A DNA stretch of 50,268 nucleotides from GCA-2716065 sp036123135 (GTDB lineage Bacteria; Bacteroidota; Bacteroidia; Flavobacteriales_D; Parvicellaceae): NCBI GenBank assembly GCA_036123135.1, contig JAZADZ010000036.1, forward strand, positions 1 through 50,268, given 5' to 3'. Numbering within the stretch: the first letter of the stretch is position 1; each line of letters begins with the position of its first letter. The translations under genes were made by a program, and so were the position numbers. Positions 32,625 through 40,619 of this stretch are shown here, one piece after another. The notes beneath the pieces were generated by a model. The model did no database searches and was not told the DNA's origin. It was given only the letters and a program-made list of their open reading frames with translations.

Positions 32625-34749
32625 AGCTAGAAATCATAATTTTAAGTATGTCTTGAGCTGCTTTGCAAATGTTTGTTCCTGGTCCAAAAACAGCAGCTAC
32701 TCCTTGGTCAAATAAAAATTGATAGTCTTTTTTGGGAATTACTCCACCAGCAATTACCATAATATCACTTCTGCCTAACTTTTCAAGCTCGTTTAAAACA
32801 GATGGAACAAGAGTGTTATGACCTGCAGCTAATGAAGAAACTCCCAATAAATGGACATCATTTTCTACAGCCTGCTTTGCCACTTCTAGAGGTGTTTGGA
32901 ACAAAGGACCAATATCAACATCAAAGCCAATATCTGCAAAAGATGTAGCCACTACTTTAGCTCCTCTGTCGTGTCCATCCTGACCCATTTTAGCAATCAT
33001 TATTCTAGGTCTTCGACCATCAAGTTTTTCAAATTTCTCTACCAACTTCGAAGCCATTTTATAATCTTCATTTTCCATAATTTGAGATGAATATACACCA
33101 GAAATTGATCTTATTTTAGCTTTGTATCTTCCAAATGCATTTTCCATTGCAGTTGATATTTCTCCTAGAGTTGCTCTTTGTTTGGCTGCTTCAATCGAAA
33201 GTTCGAGCAGATTACCTTCGCCAGATTTGGCTGCATTCGATAAAGCTAAAAGAGCATCATTAACAGCCATTGTATTTCTTGATTTTTTAATTCTTTTTAT
33301 GCTCTTAATTTGATTTTCTTTCACCAAAACATTATCAATTTCCAGAGTTGAAATGTTCTCTTCTTGATCTACTTGATATGCATTAACACCAACGATTATC
33401 TCTTTACCAACATCAATTTTTGCTTGTCTTTTGGCTGCAGACTCCTCAATTCTCATTTTAGGTAATCCTGTATCAATTGCATTTGCCATTCCTCCAAGCT
33501 CTTCAATTTCATTTATTAATTCCCAGGCTCTATTTGCTAAATCACTTGTAAGCTTTTCTATATAGTAAGAACCAGCCCATGGGTCAATCAGTTTAGTGAC
33601 GTTGGTTTCTTCCTGAATGTACAATTGAGTGTTTCTTGCAATTCTAGCGGAGTTTTCGGAAGGAAGGGCAATTGCCTCATCCAATGAATTGGTATGCAAT
33701 GATTGTGTCCCGCCTTGAACAGCTGACATCGCTTCAATACAAGTTCTTGCAACATTGTTGTACGGATCTTGTTCCGTAAGACTCCAACCTGAAGTTTGAC
33801 AATGTGTTCTTAGTGCCATTGACTTAGGATTTTTCGGATTAAATTGCTTAATCAATTTGGCCCAAAGTAATCTTGCAGCTCTCATTTTAGCAATTTCCAT
33901 GAAGTGGTTCATTCCAATTCCCCAGAAAAATGAAAGTCTTGGAGCAAAGTCATCAATTTTTAATCCAGCTTTTAGTCCAGTCCTAACGTACTCTAGTCCA
34001 TCTGCAAGCGTGTAAGCCAACTCAATATCAGCACTAGCTCCAGCTTCATGCATATGGTACCCTGAAATACTAATCGAATTGAATTTTGGCATATTTTTAG
34101 AAGTGAATTTAAAAATATCAGCAATTATACGAATGCTGTCTTTTGGAGGATAGATGTAGGTATTTCTAACCATAAACTCCTTTAAAATATCATTTTGTAT
34201 AGTACCAGAAAGCTGGTCGAGATTGACTCCTTGCTCCAACGCAGCAACGATGTAGAAAGCCATAACTGGAATCACCGCACCATTCATGGTCATGGAAACA
34301 GACATTTTATCCAAGGGGATTTGATCAAATAAAATTTTCATGTCTTCAACTGAGTCAATCGCAACTCCAGCCTTTCCAACATCTCCTTCAACTCTTGGAT
34401 GATCAGAGTCATATCCTCTGTGTGTTGCTAGATCAAAGGCAACAGATAAACCTTTTTGACCAGCAGCAAGATTTTTTCTGTAAAAAGCGTTTGATTCCTC
34501 AGCTGTACTAAAACCTGCATATTGGCGTATGGTCCAAGGTCTTGTAAGGTACATGGAGGAGTAAGGCCCTTTCAAAAATGGAGGTATACCAGCAACAAAT
34601 TTTAGATGTGACAAATCGACAATATCATCCTTAGTATACTCACTTTTAATTTCAATGTTCTCTGGACTCATCCATGAACTTTCCTTTAGCTTGGATTGAT
34701 TTGATGAATAATCTGAAACTGAAATATCGTTGAAACTTAGTCTTTTCAT
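32617..34749 (-). CDS. scpA: Methylmalonyl-CoA mutase large (catalytic) subunit
   Basis: The 710-residue protein has the TIM-barrel substrate domain, with TRPWTIRQYAGFSTAEESN, VAFDLATHRGYDSDHPR, SISGYHMHEAGA and HCQTSGWSLTEQDPYNN. The C-terminal cobalamin domain carries the DGHDRG motif (591-596), with H593 as lower axial ligand, followed by PLFQTP and GVSSLAAGH. It interconverts (R)-methylmalonyl-CoA and succinyl-CoA using adenosylcobalamin, in propionate and branched-chain degradation or in propionate formation. The gene starts inside the end of the small subunit gene (ATGA, 4-base overlap) and itself overlaps the next hypothetical gene by 8 bases. Confidence 0.97.
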   Translation of the reverse strand: MKRLSFNDISVSDYSSNQSKLKESSWMSPENIEIKSEYTKDDIVDLSHLKFVAGIPPFLKGPYSSMYLTRPWTIRQYAGFSTAEESNAFYRKNLAAGQKGLSVAFDLATHRGYDSDHPRVEGDVGKAGVAIDSVEDMKILFDQIPLDKMSVSMTMNGAVIPVMAFYIVAALEQGVNLDQLSGTIQNDILKEFMVRNTYIYPPKDSIRIIADIFKFTSKNMPKFNSISISGYHMHEAGASADIELAYTLADGLEYVRTGLKAGLKIDDFAPRLSFFWGIGMNHFMEIAKMRAARLLWAKLIKQFNPKNPKSMALRTHCQTSGWSLTEQDPYNNVARTCIEAMSAVQGGTQSLHTNSLDEAIALPSENSARIARNTQLYIQEETNVTKLIDPWAGSYYIEKLTSDLANRAWELINEIEELGGMANAIDTGLPKMRIEESAAKRQAKIDVGKEIIVGVNAYQVDQEENISTLEIDNVLVKENQIKSIKRIKKSRNTMAVNDALLALSNAAKSGEGNLLELSIEAAKQRATLGEISTAMENAFGRYKAKIRSISGVYSSQIMENEDYKMASKLVEKFEKLDGRRPRIMIAKMGQDGHDRGAKVVATSFADIGFDVDIGPLFQTPLEVAKQAVENDVHLLGVSSLAAGHNTLVPSVLNELEKLGRSDIMVIAGGVIPKKDYQFLFDQGVAAVFGPGTNICKAAQDILKIMISSFE

Positions 34750-36029
34750 AAAAGCGATTCTAGGTTTACAGAACTAAATTTCTTTGAGGTTAAACCAACA
34801 GGCTTTTTCAACTTTATATCATTCAAAGAATATTTATTGAATCCTATTATGGTTTCCTTTTTATCAAGTATAGATTCTAAGAATTCTTCAGTGTTTTTTG
34901 AGCAGTTTTTCTGTGGAGCCAAAGATTGTTTGTATTTTATCCAACCTCCAAAGTTTTCAATTTCCTTAAAAAGTTTAAAACTTTCATTTTTGATTAATGA
35001 AGTAATTTGTTCAATTGCATAAGCACCTCGACAAGGATCTTTGACTTTTGAAAAATGAGACTCCTCCCTCAAGATTATTGGAATGTTTATGGCTAGTCTG
35101 GTTGATTTTTCACTGTCAGCGGAATTTAAAGAGTCAGGACTTATTGTTAATATATCAGCTGAGCCTATGAAAGAAGCCATAGAAAATGTTGTTAGGCGAA
35201 GTAAATTAAGCTCTTTTTCATTGGGGGATAGTCTTGAATTATTTGCAATCGTTTCAATCTGAATACTATATTTCAACTTGTGATGATCACAAACAATTGA
35301 TATCAATTGCCGAATTGCTCTAAGCTTAGCAATTTCAATAAAATATGAATTTCCAACAGCTAATTTTACAATTATTTTATGTGTGCTTTTTTTATTTTTA
35401 AGTAGTTCAATGTATTCATTCAAATGCGAAAGGGTATAGGCTATTTCTTGAACAGGATTTGCAAAAGAGTTTCCATATATACTTCCATCAACAAAAATGG
35501 TCTTTGTTGAATAATTATCATCATTGTGATAAAAGCTTAACCATGTTTTTAAAGAATCTCTAGAAAATAGTTGATCAAAATTCGATGTAGAATCCCCAAT
35601 AGGATCAAATCTTAGACTTCCATAAATTTCTTTCGAATAATAATTTTTATACTCCCTCCAACAATTGTACTCTTCCTGAAAATTTTCCGATGAGAACTCA
35701 ACGTGAGTTGAAATAATTTCGTGCATAACGTCTTTCAAGAAATCTTTTTGAACTGAACCACTTAAAGTAATGGAATTCGCTCCACATTTTAGAGCATAAA
35801 GAACATCACTGTTTGAAAAAGTACTGTTCATTTCAAAATTCGCGTTGATGCACAAATTGCTCTGATTATGAACTGAATTAACTTCACTGAAATGACCCGC
35901 TACAGGATAAATGGGGCCAATGGAGCTTTGCCAAGTTATGTCGTCAACAGAATCAATTTTAAGATCTTTAATGATCTTATTTTTCCAATCGTCAATCGAA
36001 CATGAATCAAATTCATCCCATACAACCAT
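34746..36029 (-). CDS. mutA: Methylmalonyl-CoA mutase small subunit
   Basis: The 427-residue protein is a mutase-like barrel without a cobalamin domain, as expected for the non-catalytic subunit of the heterodimeric enzyme. It has VVWDEFDSCSIDDWKNKIIKD at the start, GSLRFDPIGDSTSNFDQL, KLAVGNSYFIEIAKLRAIRQ, LTTFSMASFIGSADILTISP, and EESHFSKVKDPCRGAYAIEQ. It is shorter than many family members (often about 450-620 residues). It is first in the operon: a -7-like TAATTTTG lies 14 bases before its ATG, the large subunit gene overlaps by 4 bases, and the coupled unknown gene follows. Confidence 0.92.
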   Translation of the reverse strand: MVVWDEFDSCSIDDWKNKIIKDLKIDSVDDITWQSSIGPIYPVAGHFSEVNSVHNQSNLCINANFEMNSTFSNSDVLYALKCGANSITLSGSVQKDFLKDVMHEIISTHVEFSSENFQEEYNCWREYKNYYSKEIYGSLRFDPIGDSTSNFDQLFSRDSLKTWLSFYHNDDNYSTKTIFVDGSIYGNSFANPVQEIAYTLSHLNEYIELLKNKKSTHKIIVKLAVGNSYFIEIAKLRAIRQLISIVCDHHKLKYSIQIETIANNSRLSPNEKELNLLRLTTFSMASFIGSADILTISPDSLNSADSEKSTRLAINIPIILREESHFSKVKDPCRGAYAIEQITSLIKNESFKLFKEIENFGGWIKYKQSLAPQKNCSKNTEEFLESILDKKETIIGFNKYSLNDIKLKKPVGLTSKKFSSVNLESLL

Positions 36030-36043
36030 TACTGTTTTTTGTA

Positions 36044-36071
36044 CAAAATTATTAGATTTATTTAAAGCAAA
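36044..36071 (-). promoter_or_regulatory. Promoter-like elements for the methylmalonyl-CoA mutase operon
   Basis: On the minus strand TTTG (36071-36068), 16 bases, then TAATTTTG (36051-36044) approximates the Bacteroidetes -33/-7 pair, one base shorter than the usual spacing. It would give a leader of about 8 bases to the mutA ATG at 36029. Confidence 0.42.
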
Positions 36072-36162
36072 CAGGATATTGAAAAAATTACTCTACACTA
36101 ATAATACTAAACAATAAAATCAATATTGCATATTCACTATATTGCAACTGAAACTTCTTATT

Positions 36163-37062
36163 TTGATTTACGCCGCAATCGACATAGGCTCCAATGCAGT
36201 TAGACTGCTAATCAAAGAATCAATCATCGATTCCAATAATAGTGACTATCATTTTAAAAAGATTAGTTATACAAGACTTCCAATTCGTTTGGGAAATGAT
36301 GTATTTAGTAGTGGTGAAATTTCACAAGATAATATTGCAAACCTTACAAAGGCATTCAAAGCATTCAGGTTGTTAATGGAAATCAATAAAGTTGATTTTT
36401 TTAGAGCCTGTGCTACAAGTGCTATGCGTGAATCATTAAATGGAACCGAAGTCTCCAAAAAAATTCAAGAAAAAACAGGATTTAAAATTGAACTAATTTC
36501 TGGAAAAGAGGAGGCTGATTTAATTTTTTCAAATTTTCATTTTGCTAATCTAAGCAAGCAAGTCAATTACATATACATTGACGTTGGTGGTGGTAGTACA
36601 GAACTAACCATTATCAAAAACAACAACAGAATCGCTTCAAAATCGTTTAAAATTGGCTCTGTAAGAATGTTAAAGAATAATGTTGATGAATCCGTTTGGT
36701 CCAATATTTTCTCTTGGATTGATGAACAAAATATTTCAGATGAGTGTTTTACAGCAATTGGTACAGGGGGGAGTATTAATAAATTGTATAGTTTAAGCAG
36801 TAAAACATTCAAAGAACCCATCCAGATTGAAGAACTAAGAAATGTTGTGAATCATGTTGCCTCCTTTTCTTTTAATGAAAGAATAATTAAATTAGCGTTG
36901 AAGCCTGATCGTGCCGATGTAATTGTTCCATCTGGTGAAATTTACATCAAGGTTATGGAAGCTTTTAAAGCCAATCAAATGATTGTTCCCAGAGTGGGAT
37001 TAGCAGATGGAATGATTTACAATCTATTTTTAGATCATGAAATTAGTAGTAAAGAAATATAA
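36163..37062 (+). CDS. ppx: Ppx/GppA family phosphatase (exopolyphosphatase-like)
   Basis: The protein is about 299 residues and covers the ASKHA-fold phosphatase core only: YAAIDIGSNAVRLLI at the start, FRACATSAMRES, GKEEADLIF, YIDVGGGSTELTI (phosphate-binding Gly loop), FTAIGTGGSINKL and VPRVGLADGMIYNLF. It hydrolyses polyphosphate or pppGpp; which one is not resolvable here. It lacks the C-terminal HD-like half of the long form. There is no ATG in frame between an upstream stop at 36115 and the core. TTG at 36163 gives the family-like MIYAAIDIG start, and an earlier TTG at 36142 would add seven residues. Its end overlaps alkB by 26 bases. Confidence 0.88.
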   Translation: MIYAAIDIGSNAVRLLIKESIIDSNNSDYHFKKISYTRLPIRLGNDVFSSGEISQDNIANLTKAFKAFRLLMEINKVDFFRACATSAMRESLNGTEVSKKIQEKTGFKIELISGKEEADLIFSNFHFANLSKQVNYIYIDVGGGSTELTIIKNNNRIASKSFKIGSVRMLKNNVDESVWSNIFSWIDEQNISDECFTAIGTGGSINKLYSLSSKTFKEPIQIEELRNVVNHVASFSFNERIIKLALKPDRADVIVPSGEIYIKVMEAFKANQMIVPRVGLADGMIYNLFLDHEISSKEI

Positions 37063-38104
37063 ATATTTAGCTGTTTTTTCTGTTATAATTATTGCATTTA
37101 GTGGCTTTTATATTGGTGGTAAATGGACTTTCTTCCTTCCACTTTATGCATTCTTTCTAGTTCCATTTCTTGAACTTTTTTTTAATGGCAACTCTGAAAA
37201 TCTATCAAAAATCAACGAATCTATATTTAAGGAAAGTTTATTTTTTGATTTAATTGTTTATGCAGTCGTTCCAACCCAGTGGGTTCTCCTTTTTTATTAT
37301 TTATATGTTGTTAGCTATGAATCAATTTCAAGTTTTGAATTAATTGGGATGACCTTATCAATGGGAATATCTTGCGGAGTATTGGGAATCAATGTAGCAC
37401 ATGAACTTGGCCATAGATCTACTAAATACGAACAGTTGTTCTCTAAAATATTATTGCTCTCGTCTTTTTACATGCATTTTTTTATTGAGCACAATAGGGG
37501 ACACCATGCAAAAGTTGCGACTATGGAAGATCCAGCTACATCAAGAAGAAATGAAATGGTGTATGTTTTTTGGTTTAGATCAGTAGTTCAAGGCTACTTT
37601 TCTGCTTGGAAGTTAGAAAGTTTTAAACTTCAGAAAATGAAAAAACCGACGATTAGTCTTTCTAATGAAATGTTACTTTTTCAAATTATTCAGATTTTAC
37701 TGATTCTTATTATTTACTTTATTTTTTCTCTCAAAGCTGTTTTACTATTTCTTTGTGTGGCAACGATTGGTATTCTTCTTCTTGAAACTGTTAATTACAT
37801 TGAGCACTACGGACTTCTTCGAAAACACAATGGTGATAACTTTAAAAAAGTCATGCCTGTTCACAGTTGGAACAGCAACCATCCAATTGGAAGAATTTTA
37901 CTTTTTGAATTGTCTAGACACAGTGACCATCACTTTAAATCGAACAGAAAATATCAAACGCTAAGAAGCTTCGAGCACTCTCCGCAAATGCCAACAGGAT
38001 ACCCAGGAATGATTTTAATGTCCTTAATACCCCCTTTATGGTTTTATATCATGAATAAAAAGTTAGATCTTCTGAAAGCTAGAGAGTCAGAACTCTTAGA
38101 CTAG
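37037..38104 (+). CDS. alkB: Alkane 1-monooxygenase (AlkB-type integral membrane di-iron hydroxylase)
   Basis: This 355-residue membrane protein has about six helices and all four AlkB histidine motifs: HELGHR (122-127), EHNRGHH (151-157), NYIEHYGL (253-260) and RHSDHH (294-299). These ligand the di-iron centre, so catalytic competence is likely. It hydroxylates medium-chain n-alkanes at a terminal carbon in the inner membrane using O2, with electrons from rubredoxin and its reductase, neither of which is in the window. Chain-length range cannot be read. The NYxEHYGL motif separates AlkB from fatty acid desaturases and xylene monooxygenase. Its ATG lies 26 bases inside the end of ppx, and its stop overlaps the stop of miaA by 4 bases. 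Confidence 0.93.
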   Translation: MKLVVKKYKYLAVFSVIIIAFSGFYIGGKWTFFLPLYAFFLVPFLELFFNGNSENLSKINESIFKESLFFDLIVYAVVPTQWVLLFYYLYVVSYESISSFELIGMTLSMGISCGVLGINVAHELGHRSTKYEQLFSKILLLSSFYMHFFIEHNRGHHAKVATMEDPATSRRNEMVYVFWFRSVVQGYFSAWKLESFKLQKMKKPTISLSNEMLLFQIIQILLILIIYFIFSLKAVLLFLCVATIGILLLETVNYIEHYGLLRKHNGDNFKKVMPVHSWNSNHPIGRILLFELSRHSDHHFKSNRKYQTLRSFEHSPQMPTGYPGMILMSLIPPLWFYIMNKKLDLLKARESELLD

Positions 38105-39003
38105 TTTATTTTTTTTTCAATAAATTTCTGAATACTCTTCAAGTTATCTACATTGAACCAGTGCACAGACTCATCTTTTTTAAACCAAGTCATTTGACGT
38201 TTAGCAAATTTTACTGTGTTCCTTTTTATGTCTGTTATGGCAGCTTCTAAAGAACAAAGGTTATTCTTATACTTAAACAATTCCTTGTATCCAACTGTAT
38301 TTAGCGCATTGAGATTTTGGTATTCTTCTAATTTGTTTATCTCCCTTAATAATCCTTGATCCAACATAGTATCAACTCGATTGGAAATATTTTCGTGTAA
38401 TTTCTCTTTATCAAGATGCAAACCAATTTTCAATATTGAAAATGGTCTTTTTTTTGGTTTATTTTTTCTGTAGCTAGTATACGTATTTCCAGTATGTCTA
38501 CAGACCTCAAGTGCACGTATCAATCGATTTGGATTTTGAATATCCATACTTTTAAAATGTGTTGGATCTTTTTGTTCAAGCTCTTTTTGAAGTGGTAGAA
38601 TTCCGTGCTCATTAAATTCCTTGTTTAATTGTGTTCTTACTGAACTATTTGAGGGTATTTCATCAATTCCTGAACATACAGCATCAACATACATACCGGA
38701 TCCACCTACAAGAATTGCACGATTGTATTGTTGAAACAATGATGTTACACATTTTAGTGCATCTTCTTCAAACTGCCCAGCCGAATAGTTGTCATGGATA
38801 CTCAATGAGTCTATGAAATGATGCTTTACTTGATTTAATTCGTAGTTTGATGGTTTAGCGGTTCCTATTGAAATCTCTTTGTAAAACTGACGGCTGTCTG
38901 CAGAAATAATTTCACATTTTAATTTTTTAGCCAATTGTATCGAAAAACTGGTTTTACCAACTGCAGTGGGTCCTACAATAACTATCAATGTTTTAGAAGT
39001 CAA
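38101..39003 (-). CDS. miaA: tRNA dimethylallyltransferase MiaA
   Basis: The protein is about 300 residues. It has the P-loop GPTAVGKTS, then ISADSRQFYKEISIGTAKPS with the tRNA-contacting DSRQ, HHFIDS, AILVGGSGMYVDA, and late motifs KRNTVKFAKRQMTWFK. It transfers a dimethylallyl group to A37 of UNN-decoding tRNAs. The frame extends to a TTG at 39027, but no ATG exists before the P-loop. TTG at 39003 (giving MTSKTLIVIVGPT) is preferred on family length. A -7-like TATATTTG (39025-39032) sits 21 bases before it and would overlap the longer start. It is convergent with alkB (4-base overlap) and divergent from guaA. Confidence 0.93.
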   Translation of the reverse strand: MTSKTLIVIVGPTAVGKTSFSIQLAKKLKCEIISADSRQFYKEISIGTAKPSNYELNQVKHHFIDSLSIHDNYSAGQFEEDALKCVTSLFQQYNRAILVGGSGMYVDAVCSGIDEIPSNSSVRTQLNKEFNEHGILPLQKELEQKDPTHFKSMDIQNPNRLIRALEVCRHTGNTYTSYRKNKPKKRPFSILKIGLHLDKEKLHENISNRVDTMLDQGLLREINKLEEYQNLNALNTVGYKELFKYKNNLCSLEAAITDIKRNTVKFAKRQMTWFKKDESVHWFNVDNLKSIQKFIEKKIN

Positions 39004-39024
39004 AATTAGGTATTTAGATACTAA

Positions 39025-39032
39025 CAAATATA
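39025..39032 (-). promoter_or_regulatory. -7 promoter-like element for miaA
   Basis: Minus-strand TATATTTG matches TAnnTTTG. It supports the TTG start at 39003 rather than the TTG at 39027 that lies inside the element. No clear -33 TTG is visible. Confidence 0.35.
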
Positions 39033-39089
39033 TATTGATTTTTTTTCTCTATAACCTTACATTTAAAGTAGGGTTGTTTAGTTTTGCAT

Positions 39090-40619
39090 ATGCAAAAAAT
39101 GATTTTAATAATTGATTTTGGCTCCCAGTACACTCAATTAATTGCAAGAAGAGTTAGGGAATTAAATGTTTACTGTGAAATTCATCCTTACAATAATATC
39201 CCTCCAATTGAACATGAAATTTCTGGAGTTATACTTTCAGGAAGTCCATTTAGTGTAAACGACGCTAGTTCACCACAACCTAATTTGTCAAAATTTCTTG
39301 GAAAACTGCCTTTACTTGGGATTTGTTATGGTGCTCAATATTTAGTACACAAAAGTGGTGGAACTGTAATGGCTTCAAAAACTAGAGAATATGGAAGAGC
39401 AAGACTCAACAACATTAATCAAAACTCAAAGCTTACAAAAGGGCTTTCAGTGAATTCCCAAGTTTGGATGTCACATGGTGATACAATACAGGTTTTACCA
39501 AATGGATTTGATGTAATCTGCAGCACAGATGACGTTAACAATGCCGGTTTTGAAATTCATGATAAAAATGCCTTTGGAATTCAATTCCATCCTGAAGTAT
39601 ATCACTCAACAGAAGGTCAGTTAATTCTCAAAAATTTTGTTGTTGGGATTTGCAATTGCGAACAATCTTGGACACCAGATTCATTTGTTGAGTCGACAGT
39701 TTCTAATTTGAAAGAAATTATTGGTGATGAAAAAGTGATTTTAGGTCTCTCTGGTGGTGTTGATTCAAGTGTTGCTGCCATTCTTCTTCATAAGGCTATT
39801 GGAAGTCAGCTTAATTGCATTTTCGTAGACAATGGTTTGTTGAGGAAAAATGAATTTGAAGGTGTTTTAGATAGCTATAAAGAGTTGGGATTAAATGTGA
39901 AAGGAGTAGATGCGAAATTAAAATTTTACGATGCACTTTCAGGAATTACTGATCCCGAGGCAAAAAGGAAAGCAATTGGTCATGTTTTCATTGAAGTATT
40001 TGATGAGCAATCAACCAAAATTGAAGGAGCTAAGTGGCTGGCTCAAGGAACCATTTATCCAGATGTAATTGAATCTGTTTCCGTAAAAGGTCCATCTGCT
40101 ACGATTAAATCTCATCATAATGTTGGTGGCCTTCCGGATTATATGAAGTTAAAAATAGTTGAACCATTAAGATCTCTTTTTAAAGACGAAGTAAGAAGAG
40201 TAGGTAAGTCATTAAACATGCCTGAACAAATACTTGGAAGACACCCATTTCCAGGCCCAGGTCTAGGAATTCGTATATTGGGAGAGGTAACTCAAGAAAA
40301 GGTACAGATTTTGCAAGAAGTAGATTATATCTTTATTAGTGGATTGAAAAAGAACGGATTGTACGACAAAGTTTGGCAAGCAGGATCCATCTTATTACCG
40401 GTCCAGTCTGTTGGAGTCATGGGTGATGAAAGAACATATGAAAATGCTGTTGCATTAAGAGCTGTCAGCTCAACAGATGGAATGACTGCCGATTGGTGCC
40501 ATTTGCCCTATGAATTTTTAGCAAAAATATCAAATGATATAATTAATAAGGTCAAGGGAATAAACCGAGTTACCTATGATATTAGTTCAAAACCTCCTGC
40601 AACGATTGAATGGGAATAG
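39090..40619 (+). CDS. guaA: GMP synthase (glutamine-hydrolysing)
   Basis: The 509-residue enzyme has an N-terminal class I glutamine amidotransferase (GSQYTQLIARRVRE, nucleophile C79 in LLGICYGAQYL, GIQFHPEVYHS). It continues with the ATP-pyrophosphatase loop LGLSGGVDSSVAAIL and a C-terminal dimerisation domain ending VTYDISSKPPATIEWE. It converts XMP to GMP. The frame opens with TTG at 39084. ATG at 39090 (MQKMILIIDFGSQ) fits homologues best, and ATG at 39099 is a further candidate because a TAGTTTTG element (39079-39086) lies just upstream. It overlaps the next gene by 10 bases. Confidence 0.97.
   Translation: MQKMILIIDFGSQYTQLIARRVRELNVYCEIHPYNNIPPIEHEISGVILSGSPFSVNDASSPQPNLSKFLGKLPLLGICYGAQYLVHKSGGTVMASKTREYGRARLNNINQNSKLTKGLSVNSQVWMSHGDTIQVLPNGFDVICSTDDVNNAGFEIHDKNAFGIQFHPEVYHSTEGQLILKNFVVGICNCEQSWTPDSFVESTVSNLKEIIGDEKVILGLSGGVDSSVAAILLHKAIGSQLNCIFVDNGLLRKNEFEGVLDSYKELGLNVKGVDAKLKFYDALSGITDPEAKRKAIGHVFIEVFDEQSTKIEGAKWLAQGTIYPDVIESVSVKGPSATIKSHHNVGGLPDYMKLKIVEPLRSLFKDEVRRVGKSLNMPEQILGRHPFPGPGLGIRILGEVTQEKVQILQEVDYIFISGLKKNGLYDKVWQAGSILLPVQSVGVMGDERTYENAVALRAVSSTDGMTADWCHLPYEFLAKISNDIINKVKGINRVTYDISSKPPATIEWE

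Noticed and set aside
39079..39086. TAGTTTTG as the guaA promoter
   Set aside because: It matches TAnnTTTG but would place the start of transcription at or after ATG 39090, and no -33 element is visible. Kept only as a note on start choice.
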